From positions 5,146,001 to 5,210,000 of the forward strand of contig NW_023503555.1 of assembly GCF_014529535.1 (NCBI RefSeq): a stretch of DNA of 64,000 nucleotides, given 5' to 3'. Source of the DNA: Bradysia coprophila. Its lineage: Eukaryota; Arthropoda; Insecta; Diptera; Sciaridae. Shown in pieces: positions 10,935 to 20,030 of the stretch. Position numbers and translations under genes: made by a program. Every line of letters starts with the position of its first letter. The stretch's first letter is position 1. Under the pieces are notes generated by a model. That model ran no database searches and had not been told where the DNA came from. It saw only the letters and a list, made by a program, of their open reading frames with translations.

Positions 10935-11369
10935 GTTTGAGGGTTATGATAGTATTTACAGAATTGAAGATAAAAGTTAAAAATTAGAGTACAAAAATCA
11001 CTCTACGTCCGTACCGCAGGGTTGTAACATCCATTTCCAAACTCGCGATAGCATTGGTAAGTCACGTTTTCGTGTGTTTACTGACGACATCGGAAGAAAA
11101 CTCACACGAAAATTTTACTTTTTCACTTTGTATCCCTACACTGCCAACTGTTACACTGTCTACTTTAGAGAAACATTTTCGAGAAAATCAAGAAGAAAAC
11201 TCGACAGAATCGACAGATTTTCTCGAAATTTTTTTTCAATTTTCTTTAATTGAGAGAATTCAGAAAATTTGAATGGCTTTCTCGAACTTTCTTGATTTCG
11301 AGAAAATTAACGAAAAAAAATCAAGGAAAATTGACGAAATCAAGAAAAATTTCTCATTGTTAGGTATAC

Positions 11370-11545
11370 CTTGTCTTGTACATTACTATCCATACGCCAC
11401 AACAAAAAATTTCCCAGCAAGACAGTACGGTACTTTGTTGTCTTGCGACCAGAAAATGCGAAAAACCAGTTTTGAGCAAGACAGTAATTACGCATTTACC
11501 GGCCGCAAGACAAAACATTACGTTGTATCACGACAGAGTAAAGTT
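11370..11545. repeat. Dispersed repeat shared with the palindrome arms
   Basis: CAACAAAAAATTTCCCAGCA followed by AGACAGTACGGTACTTTGTTG, then GACCAGAAAATGCGAAAAACC and TTTTGAGCAAGACAGTAAT, matches 40,948-41,055 and its mirror copy 46,667-46,774. This third copy is about 30 kb away and more diverged. No gene is seen from 10,943 to 12,050; the reading frames here are short and unremarkable. Confidence 0.6.
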
Positions 11546-12053
11546 AACTCCTACCTGGTTTATTTTACTCTGCCGTGGTTGTATACGAGATGCGTCAATA
11601 CATTTTTGTACTCATTCCCTCAAAATTCTTTTTTAAAGGCGCGTCTACGACGTGTATCTTTAAGACTTTGCACAAACGGGTTAATGCTATTTTTCCGAAC
11701 TACTTACTAGCTAACAAACTACACAATGTGCTGACAAAACTCGCCTGCAATTTTATATGAAAATGGATTTTTGAAACACTTTGTGCTCTTGTGCCATACA
11801 TTTTAAAATGAAACTCACCTCGCTGTCTCGCTGTTTCATTTCTTAATAACATCTCAATTCCATACTTGCGTCACAAGTAGCTATTTCAGAACAATTGTGT
11901 CAGCGGAAATGTAAGGGCCTTTTTGATGACCTTAAGCTCCGTTGTTGAGGTTGGGTCGGTAATAATTGTACGCTGTAAAAACGCTGACCCGACACAGAAA
12001 ACCGATATTTAAACGCCAGTGCGTGCTTTCTGATATACTGCTAAACTATTACT

Positions 12054-12059
12054 TTTATT
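12054..12059 (-). terminator. Polyadenylation signal AATAAA for the LBD gene
   Basis: AATAAA on the minus strand, 44 bases after the TGA stop of the acetylcholine-receptor-like gene. A signal this close supports the stop being the real end of the transcript, with no membrane-spanning exons lost further on. Confidence 0.6.
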
Positions 12060-12102
12060 AGGTCATTTAAATGGAACTATTACGATTGTCGTTTTTGACG
12101 GT

Positions 12103-13153
12103 TCAAGCCCTCTCGCATACATTTCTGTTAATCTTCCGTTTGAATGACAAATTGTAATTCAAATTGGTGTACGGCTCCTTGCAGCACGGATAGTAGGTAT
12201 CCTTGCGAGTGGCTGTGTTTTTGGTAATCTCCCACTTATTGCCCATGTAAACGCTGATATCAGCCTTTGGTTTCTGGAAAAAGATTTCATTTTAACATTC
12301 TTTGCCAAAACCTTCACGTCCAAAATTTTGGAACCTACCCCATCCAATTCGAGGTTCATGGACAAACCGTCATAAACCCAGGAGCCAAACTTCAATTTAC
12401 AACTTTGCTCGCCGAGCGGATGTTCTTCCAGTGTCATGTTACAGTAGGCGCTGATGCGACACGGTGGTACCCACAATGCCATTCCTTGTGCATAGATCAA
12501 TGCCATTGTGTTCGTACAGGTCATCATCTCACCAGGATTTGCACTGTGGGTAGAAGAGGTTTATAGAATGGAAAGATAAAAGGCAGACAAAGTGAACCTG
12601 TTGTATAGGGTGATATCTGGCTTCCAAATTTCATCTGATCCAATGCGAAGAGCTTCTACACCAGTCTCACTGTCCCACTTTAGACGATCGTCCGTCCACA
12701 TCTACGAAAATTATTTAACGAAAAAAATTATTTCGATGATTCGGAAGCAGCTTCATCAATCAAACCATTTTCAACCAGATGTCTGCTTCCAGAGTTTGCT
12801 TTTCTTCATCCTTAAAGGGAAGACAGTTTTATTTTTGGTGTGTCGTCGGTACAACTATGAATGTTGAAATTAACCTACCACATCGAGGTTGGTAATTGTT
12901 AATCCGAATTTCACGTTTGGGTTGTCTGGTATGTTGAGCTTGTCATAGTCAGCAAATATTGACTTACGAATTTCAGCTCTCATTTTAGCAGTGCCACCGG
13001 TCATTGGTGGAAATTCCGTTACAGCTTCGTTATTTCCATCTAAAAATCAGAAGCCTCCAGAAAATAGCGTACTCGTTGAGGGAAATAATGAAAATTCTTA
13101 CACGAAAATGGAACAAACACTGCCAATACGCAGAAATAAAAAATTTGCCTCAT
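12103..13153 (-). CDS. Soluble nicotinic-receptor ligand-binding-domain protein (AChBP-like)
   Basis: Six exons, all GT-AG and in phase: 13153-13102, 13039-12879, 12810-12766, 12701-12598, 12543-12339 and 12273-12103, giving 245 codons. Exon 3 is 45 bp, the classic size of that exon in nicotinic receptor genes. Residues 1-17 ([17 protein letters not shown]) are a signal peptide. Family marks: loop D Trp in [19 protein letters not shown] with the loop A Tyr; a Cys-loop with exactly 13 residues between the cysteines ([15 protein letters not shown]); the loop B Trp in FGSWVYDG; and loop [10 protein letters not shown] with the vicinal cysteine pair of alpha subunits. It ends at [17 protein letters not shown], where membrane segment 1 would begin; no transmembrane or intracellular part exists. 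A secreted pentamer binding acetylcholine-like ligands is inferred, as for molluscan AChBP. Truncation of a once full-length subunit is the other reading, but every exon is intact. Confidence 0.88.
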
Positions 13154-13242
13154 GATTGGGTGTATGTCTGTCTCGGGTATTAAAGCTCAACTGAAACCAC
13201 AAACTGTACGAACCGATGAGGTAAACTGTACATTGTGTTGAG

Positions 13243-13252
13243 CCTTTTATAG
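13243..13252 (-). promoter_or_regulatory. TATA box of the AChBP-like gene
   Basis: CTATAAAAGG on the minus strand, about 95 bases upstream of the ATG at 13,153. This leaves room for a transcription start near 13,220 and a leader of about 65 bases. It is the best core-promoter match in this part of the window. Confidence 0.55.
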
Positions 13253-13259
13253 AACAGGG

Positions 13260-14225
13260 GGAAATTAACGAATTAAAGTTCATATTCAAATAAATTCGCT
13301 GTAACTGCTGCGCATAATGGAAATATTCCAATGAACCAAAACATAGGACAATTTGTCGGATCGGTTGAATAAGAGTTCTTAAATTGATAAGGTCATTTCA
13401 ATTCGAATGGATTATAGTTCCACACGTCGTTTTTACCCATCCATTTCGTTTGGTACAACGCGTCTCCGCAACATATAACTTTGTTAATATTCATAAATCA
13501 AATGAAATTAAAATAAAATTTCATATGCTCCTCGTTGAGATCAAATTAGTCCACATGTTGTTGTGTATGATTGAGTGAAATTGTACACTTCTCTTAGTGC
13601 AAATTTGTTAAAGCAGAGAGATCATTGGTTGAAGAGATCGGTTCCAAAGAACGACTCTTACAAATACAGAATATAAGCAATTTGGGCATTATTTTGGAAT
13701 GTATCAGTGACTATTTTTGTGAAAACATTTTGAATTTTCCTTAATTTTCCCAAAAAAATATTAAAAAATATGGGAAAATGTTGTCCCTGATTCACTGCCT
13801 TCCATAGCCTGGCCGATTGTTTTTACCGTTTGGAAAACCTATTTGGATAAGGTTAGAAGTTCACTCTGTGCCTCTGAAGAGTCTTTTTATATTTCATTTA
13901 CAACAGGACCTGGCTCCTTCACTGCATATTTTCCTCAACAAAAACGCACAATGTTTCTCTACTTTTATCTTAATTTAATAAAAGTTTTCGATCTTTGTCC
14001 ACGTCAAATAAAAATATGAACAAAAAACATAAGAAAAATAACGCATGACCAGAAAACGGCTCTGCCAATGATCAGCCTTGACCCTTTCTAATCGGATCTT
14101 CTCCAATTCGACGATTTGGCTCAGGAATCCTAAGTTCAGTTTCATAACAAATTAGTATACGATGTCATGACGGATTGTTTCAAAAATGGTCCTAGAAATG
14201 TACTGGTCCCTAATAGGGAAGAAGC
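13260..14225. other. Upstream spacer of the AChBP-like gene
   Basis: No gene was recognised. A low-complexity stretch rich in TTTTCC / AAAATATGGGAAAA (13,715-13,795) resembles the interior of the hairpin repeats near 25.3 and 47.7 kb. Confidence 0.35.
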
Positions 14226-14300
14226 GTTGCACTTCAAGCAAAAGTGATCATAGCCTCTACCAAATAGAGTACCACAGCAAAATTTTTTGTGAAAGTGGTA
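14226..14300. mobile_element. MITE family A, partial copy 3
   Basis: GCACTTCAAGCAAAAGTG (14,230-14,247) matches the terminal repeat of family A, followed by CAAATAGAGTACCA as in the interior. No matching second end is found, so this is a solo-end remnant. Confidence 0.5.
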
Positions 14301-14538
14301 TTATCTTGTAAGGACGATTACCTATCCGGAAAGTACGTTTGATCTCTATAGAACCATTTTCAAAAGAATCCCTGAATAAAATGGTTTTTTAAAAACATCG
14401 TTACCGTATGTGCTTGCTGCTTGTAAATTTAGCGAAGTTATCATTTCATCGGTAGCAGTTTGACCGTGGTTGACAGATGTCTCATTAACAGATGCCCCAT
14501 CTAAAATAGCGAACGAAAACAAATGATCTCGACACATT

Positions 14539-14736
14539 TCAAAAATCTTTATCGCACAAAACTTTTCGTTCGGTTATTTTGTTATGGTTTAACACTTTGA
14601 AGATTTTTAGCACATTGTTGCATGATTCAATATTACAATAGGCGACAATCTGACTTTTTTTAGCACCTTTAAATGAAATTCCTCGTTGTTTGAGTCCAAG
14701 CTTCAGCGTTTGGATGGTCCAATTTTTTTGCTCCAT
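14539..14736 (-). CDS. Short ORF with a SAP-like motif, gene or gene fragment
   Basis: 65 codons from ATG at 14,736. The N-terminal half (WTIQTLKLGLKQRGIS then FKGAKKSQIVAYC) follows the helix-turn-helix pattern of SAP domains, which bind AT-rich DNA in chromatin and repair proteins. The rest is not recognised. A possible acceptor (CTATTTTAG, about 14,501) could join it to a following minus-strand segment (DGASVNETSVNHGQ), but no confident donor or full gene structure was found. It could be the first exon of a small gene or a remnant of a transposon-borne SAP protein. Confidence 0.35.
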   Translation of the reverse strand: MEQKNWTIQTLKLGLKQRGISFKGAKKSQIVAYCNIESCNNVLKIFKVLNHNKITERKVLCDKDF

Positions 14737-14859
14737 CTTGCCGCGGTGTAATTATATAAATGGCACAAACAATCTTTCAGGGCGACCAGTTAGAGCGAGG
14801 GGGAAACATACTCGGGTAAATGATTAAACACCCTCGAAGGAATTGACCGATCATCCGGT

Positions 14860-15235
14860 AATTATTAGGAATTGAAGGAAATAATAGAAATTGAAGGAAT
14901 TACAAGGAATTGACTGGAAATACGAGAGCTTCAACGTAAATGAAAGGAAATATTGATAAGTATGATGAAGCGAATGCAAAAAAAAACTTGATTCAAGGGA
15001 AACCCAACGGCATTCGTTCGTTTCCTTTAAATTTGAAGAAAATCTGAGGAAATTATCGAAATAAAGAAAAATGTTTCTAAAAAGTAGACAATGAATTGGA
15101 TAGTAACAGAAAATATCGTGTAAATATTAGAAATTAATAGGAATTATAGGAATTAAAGTGTAAATCCGCCAAAACGGAATTAATCTGGTAATTAGGAATT
15201 AATCCGGTAATTGTAGGAATTGTAAGGAATTAGAC
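14860..15235. repeat. Degenerate GGAATTGAAGGAA-type simple repeat
   Basis: Words such as GGAATT, GAAGGAAATA and TAGGAATT recur irregularly. It reads as decayed low-complexity DNA. Nothing else is visible here or up to 15,700. Confidence 0.5.
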
Positions 15236-15711
15236 ATTGATTTGCCACCCTTTTGGCTAGTGGTTTTCCCCTCGAGTTAGAGTAGAGAAAACTGATTTAA
15301 AATGCGTATATTACTGTCGGTCGCGTATTGATAACACAAAAATACTCTCGTTTCAACTCTGGCCACATTGGTTTTTAATTCAAAATTTTAACAAAATTTA
15401 CCCGAGTGGTCAAGCCTTGACCCATGGCACTCTTTTTTTAAAGATTATTTTGTGATTTTTTGTGGAATTATAATTGAAATTAGGGTTTCAATTTGATAGA
15501 CGGGAATGTTCACAAGAAGAAAAATTCACGAATCAATCGCATTTTAGACACAGATACTCAATAATATCTGAGTGTCTTGCAGTCTTCTGCAGTAACCTTC
15601 AACCTTCCACCACAAGCGGACATGAAAGTTTTGCAATCGACGCAATCTGGCAAATCTGAAAGAGAACTTTAATAATTGACCTTCGGTTTGCTCTGGCGGC
15701 GAGTACTGATA

Positions 15712-15776
15712 GATCAAGTGGTTAGAGCATCGCACAGATATCTTCCATGTTCTGAGCCATTGTTCGAAAATAACAA
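15712..15776 (+). repeat. tRNA-like sequence, probably a decayed SINE head
   Basis: AAGTGGTTAGAGCATCGCAC looks like a tRNA D-arm/A-box region, and ATTGTTCGAAAATAAC about 40 bases later is a weak B-box. It does not fold into a complete cloverleaf by eye. It is listed as a relic, not a functional tRNA. Confidence 0.3.
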
Positions 15777-15906
15777 AAAGAATCTTTCAGCCGAAGGCCT
15801 GAAATTTGGATGAATTTCAAAAGGTTATATATCGCACTTGGCGAATGTTTTTCTTTAGGTTAATGGATGCCCAATGGATCAGACATCAAAAACAGCATAA
15901 TTCATG

Positions 15907-17080
15907 TAAGGTAAAGTATCGCGGTTCGACATGTCAAAAACGGTTCCTTTTCCGACACTTCGTGTTGAGTGTCTTTAGTATGTGAAAAAAGGAATCAAAA
16001 CCAAATAATTTAGTGGAAAATCTAATTTTTCTAATTAATTTAAATGTTTTTCGAAGTGAGTCAGTAAAATCTAATCAAAATTGAATGTGTTTTCATATTT
16101 TAAATAGCCGAAAATGTTGACACAAGAAACAGTGACTTTTTCGCATGAATTTTCGTGATTTTTGGCTGAAGATTGTTCAACAACTAATTAACATAAGAGC
16201 TTTGGAATCACATTACTAGCATTAATAATGTTTATTTTTATGAATTTAATCTAAAGCAAGTGTAGAAAGTGATTATTTATGTGAAATTATGTGTAGGAAA
16301 TATGGTTCGCGGTTCGACACGGAAAAAATCGCGGTTCACAGTGTTGTGACTCAACTTCCACGATTTTATGGGGACAGATTAGTTTCGTTGCATTATAATA
16401 CAGTCAAAGGCAGTCAATTTTCAGCATAAATTTGCTTCAGCTGTTTTTAAGCTGATCCACACATACAATCAAAACTGGTTTTCCTTGTGCATACGACGGT
16501 TGTGATTGTTTGTATGGATCAGCTGAAAAACAGCTGAGGCTAATTTATGCTGAAAATTGACTGCCTTTGACTGTAGTCGATATTAGTGAAATTGTTGGTA
16601 CTGAACAGTTTAATCAAGGAAGATTTGGTTTGTGGCAAAATTCATCGAAATTTGATATTCTTTGAACTTTGCATGAAAAGCCGATTTTTGATGAAAATAA
16701 GCAATTTTAGTGAGTTTTCAGCTTATAAAACGCCATAGCAAGTGTTTTTGAGCCCAAACTAAGTGATAACAAGCATTTTTAATACCAATTTGTGATTTTC
16801 ATATTTTGTTTTTAAACCTCTAACTACATGACGTGTCGAGCCGCGATTTTTGCCATACTGTCGAACCGCGATCCAAAATGTCGAAGCCGGAATTCTATTG
16901 AAACCTTAATAATTAACTGAAATTAACATTAAAATTAACATAATTAGGCTAGTTTCGTAGAAAATTAATTGTTCCCATAGTCTAAAACCATTTCCGCATA
17001 CATATCTTCCAAGAAACGGAAACAATCGAGTTGAAACTCAGATTTTCAAAATTCTTGTCGAACCGCGATACTTTACCTTA
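15907..17080. mobile_element. Non-autonomous TIR element (GGTAAAGTATCGCGGTTCGAC)
   Basis: A 25-base terminal repeat, TAAGGTAAAGTATCGCGGTT + CGACA at 15,907, is matched exactly by its reverse complement ending at 17,080. Both tips begin with TA, consistent with a Tc1/mariner-type TA target. Extra internal relatives of the terminal sequence lie near 16,310-16,340 (GCGGTTCGACACGG) and 16,830-16,870 (TGTCGAACCGCGAT). No transposase frame is present. A separate MITE is nested inside. Confidence 0.8.
16399..16575. mobile_element. MITE family B, copy 1, nested
   Basis: TACAGTCAAAGGCAGTCAAT and the reverse complement, continuing inward through CAGCATAAATTTGCTTCAGC and CAGCTGATCCACACATACAA, give arms of about 75 bp. 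Flanking TA dinucleotides suit a mariner-type MITE. It sits inside the 15.9-17.1 kb element, so it is the younger insertion. Sister copies are near 53.1-53.6 and 62.8-62.9 kb. Confidence 0.8.
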
Positions 17081-18135
17081 TTTTTCTAAAATAATATTTT
17101 GCTTTCGAGTGAAGGAACACTGTTCACTTTGTACACACAAAAAGTATCCTGAACCTGTCACTTCTTTGAAAAGTGAGGTATCATTGTAAAGCTAAGTCAA
17201 GCCTCTATCATCCACTGATCTAAAGATAAACATCCGCCAGGTGCGAGATATCACCATCTCAAATTCGTTGAAATTTACGGCCTTCGGCTGAAACATTCTT
17301 TTCGTTTTTTTTCGAACAATGATTCAGAATGTGTAAGATATCTGTACTTGAAACTTATCTCCTGGACAATGCCTAACCAATGCAGTGCCGGACTGGCTCC
17401 AAAAAGCCCTTCGGGGAAAAGTTCAAAAAGCTTAACTTTTCGGGGGACCATTTCCAATGGATTACTTCCACCACATCGAAATGTTTTAATATACTTTTCG
17501 ACCTGTCAGGTCAAAATGGTGAAAAGCACGACTTTAGAAGGGAGTCAACCGGGTGAATTTTAAGATTAAGTTGCGATATTATTTGGACGTGCCCAACAAT
17601 TCATAGCTCTTCGAACTCGTAGTGATTCCAAAAACAATAATTTAGAATAATTTTTGTCAGAAATCTTTTACATCATTTGTTTTGAACATGCTTTTTGCTA
17701 TATAAAATCTTATTAGTCAGAGCTATTGTCGTTTATTATTGCTGTCGTGGTCGATAACAGACGACAGCCGTAAATTATAGAGAGAAACCATTGCTAGAAG
17801 AAAGTTGGTTTGGTAATTTACTTGCCACCACAACTTTAAATTCTACGCGATCTTTCGCCACCTAATGTTAAAAAGACCATTGTTCGGCCCGATCTTCATT
17901 TCGTACGTACGTAATGAACTAACGCTGTACTCATAAAAGAAATCTGTTGAACAAAAGATTCACGTTAGGTGACGTGGCTAGTAAGGTTGGCATTAGATCT
18001 TTTAACACCGCAACAAAGTAATAAATTCACAAAAAAAAAACAGCAAAGCACGAAAAAAGGATATCGCGAGTAGTATTCTCAGTATTAAAGTCGTTCCATT
18101 TCTCAGTGTTTTTATTTCACATTAATATCAAAACA
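17081..18135. other. Spacer and 5' flank of gene C
   Basis: No gene was recognised. The last 130 bases before the ATG at 18,136 should hold the leader and promoter of paralogue C; no clear TATA box was seen. Confidence 0.35.
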
Positions 18136-19068
18136 ATGGCTCATTGGGTTACCGACATGTCGCCCGGATTTACAGTTGCAGGTGCTCTGGTGACACACGT
18201 GCAAAATCCACGAGAAACCCAACCTTGCCATGCTATGTGGCAAGATGATGATGATGGTGTTTCATCAGGCAGACATTATTGGAAAGTCCATTTCGCTACA
18301 TTAGAAGGAGAAGCTGGTGTCGGAGTTACGTCAAAGGATCACTTCAAGCAAGGATACGAGTGCCAAGTCGTCCAGTATTTGACCGGAGATTTAGGCAACG
18401 GCAGTCGCAGTGAACGTCTAGTTCATGAATTCGGTCCGAGACCCAAGGAAGGCGATGACATTGGAATACTGGCAGTCTTTGAGGACGGGAGACTGAAGGT
18501 TTGCTTCGAGGTAAATGGAGTAAGTCTTGGACAGGCCTTCACTCTGACCGACACAACATTTAAGTCAATTTTTCCGATTGTTACGTTTTACAATTCGGGA
18601 TCGGCTACTTGTACCAAGCTGACAGAAATACCAGATATTACTCTCCGAGCTCCGACTACATTTACTGGAATCGAAGGAGATTGGAAGTTAATGGAGTTGA
18701 CGATAAATAATGTTCCGGTTGACATTTCACGAAGAACTTCTTGTAAAATTAAGAGCTCGGAATTGGACTCTGAAAAGGATAAATATACATGGAGTGTCAA
18801 AGTGGCCATAACATATCGAACAACTTTAAGCAAACGAAATGGATTTTGGAAATCAATTAACGGTATCATTTCAAAAAAAAGTACAACGGAACCCGATGAA
18901 GATTCCGTAAGACTCGAAAATATGCTCAAACCTCTAATGCAAGCAGTTAGTGAAGTTGAGACCCGTGCTAATGACCATCTATCCATCAGATCGGCCACAA
19001 CGTCTTCATTGTGGATACGGTTTGACCCCACACCTGGACCGTTCCTTGGCGATCCATTCGGAAGGTAA
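18136..19068 (+). CDS. SPRY-like domain protein, paralogue C
   Basis: Intronless, 310 codons, starting MAHWVTDMSPGFTVAG. An upstream in-frame stretch begins at GTG, so the ATG at 18,136 aligned with paralogues A and B is preferred. The layout is the same as in A and B: SPRY-like domain (SSGRHYWKVHFATLEG, GVGVTSKDHFKQGYEC, IGILAVFEDGRLKV), link CTKLTEIPDITLRA, second domain from FTGIEGDWKLMEL, and end motif TPGPFLGDPFG. It is the most diverged of the three and lies on the other strand. Small extensions are visible: DDDDG where A and B have DGDG, and a longer segment DSEKDKYTW. No signal peptide or membrane segment is seen. A partner-binding cytosolic role is inferred only from the SPRY fold. 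Confidence 0.88.
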   Translation: MAHWVTDMSPGFTVAGALVTHVQNPRETQPCHAMWQDDDDGVSSGRHYWKVHFATLEGEAGVGVTSKDHFKQGYECQVVQYLTGDLGNGSRSERLVHEFGPRPKEGDDIGILAVFEDGRLKVCFEVNGVSLGQAFTLTDTTFKSIFPIVTFYNSGSATCTKLTEIPDITLRAPTTFTGIEGDWKLMELTINNVPVDISRRTSCKIKSSELDSEKDKYTWSVKVAITYRTTLSKRNGFWKSINGIISKKSTTEPDEDSVRLENMLKPLMQAVSEVETRANDHLSIRSATTSSLWIRFDPTPGPFLGDPFGR

Positions 19069-19235
19069 TAGAAGTTCATTCGCAATAATTTATGTCACCA
19101 CGAAATCATTAAATTTACGGCCCGCTTTTTCTATACAATATTTTCAATAATTTTTTCAATTTTCCGATTTTTGTCGAGATTTTCAACTTTTTTGTTTTAC
19201 TGATTGTTTAGCAAAATATGGTCAAGATCCGATGA

Positions 19236-19241
19236 AATAAA
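19236..19241 (+). terminator. Polyadenylation signal AATAAA for gene C
   Basis: AATAAA 168 bases past the stop of paralogue C, in an AT-rich 3' flank. Confidence 0.5.
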
Positions 19242-19744
19242 TTTTAGTTTGTAATTGTCATTGTTTTAGTATGAACGGTAATAGATATCTACATTCCAAA
19301 TGTGGTATGACTGACCAAAGCTATCCAAAAAAATGAACGACTCCATTTAATGAGCTTTTACGCAATGCTTACTCGTTGCTAGAAATTATCGCAAAATGGA
19401 TAGCGGTCACCAATTCCTTCGAACATTTTTTTTAAACGTTCCAATGTCGAATGCGATAGGGACCACCACTTATATTCAAAAATATTCGATAAGCAAGATC
19501 AGTCTACAGCCACATTTTTTTAAAACTGCCTCTCACAGACGAGTGAGATTATCGAGCTAATCTATAAGACCTAGAGGCCGGATACACAACGCAAAGTCTC
19601 TGCTCATAAGGACCTGGTTTGAAATCTATTCAAAGTTTTCACATTGTCTTTAACAGGAGAAATGTTTGTTTCGATCCCGAACCATCGCAAAACCCCTCAC
19701 ATGCATTGCTAGAACGATGCTGCACTTATTGAACTTACTCATAT

Positions 19745-19855
19745 GTGACTATATCGTATGGGACGTATTCGAATGGAACTAAATCGTATGGGACGAAATC
19801 TTATGGGACTAAATCGTTTGAGACTAATAGGACTAAACGAACTAAAAGAAGTACA
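19745..19855 (+). repeat. Short tandem repeat, about 15-bp unit
   Basis: Degenerate head-to-tail units of the form ATCGTATGGGACTAA (GTATGGGACGTATTCG, CGTATGGGACGAAATC, TTATGGGACTAAATCG and so on), about seven units. Confidence 0.65.
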
Positions 19856-19909
19856 GTACCTCTCGATATATTAAACCATTAAATCGATCTTGTCTTCATT
19901 TGTCTTTTC

Positions 19910-20030
19910 GACAGGGCTTATTGGGAATATTAATTCTGAGAAATACTGATAAACTTTCGATATTTTTTTCGGTGTTTTTTTTATTTTTTATTTTTTGGAA
20001 TCTTTAGAATTCCCAACAATAAGCTCTGCT
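19910..20030. repeat. Imperfect inverted repeat (CAGGGCTTATTGGGAAT)
   Basis: CAGGGCTTATTGGGAATATT near 19,913 pairs imperfectly with GAATTCCCAACAATAAGCTCTG ending near 20,026. The CAGGGC tips resemble the hAT-like MITEs at 22.98 and 30.06 kb, but no 8-bp flanking duplication was found. Confidence 0.4.

Noticed and set aside
12267..12566. Plus-strand 99-codon frame over the AChBP-like gene
   Set aside because: It is the antisense shadow of exon 5, which has strong family motifs and splice signals on the minus strand.
12103..13153. Reading the AChBP-like gene as a broken nAChR pseudogene
   Set aside because: All exons are open and in phase, every splice site is canonical, the ligand-site residues are kept, and a polyA signal follows the stop closely.
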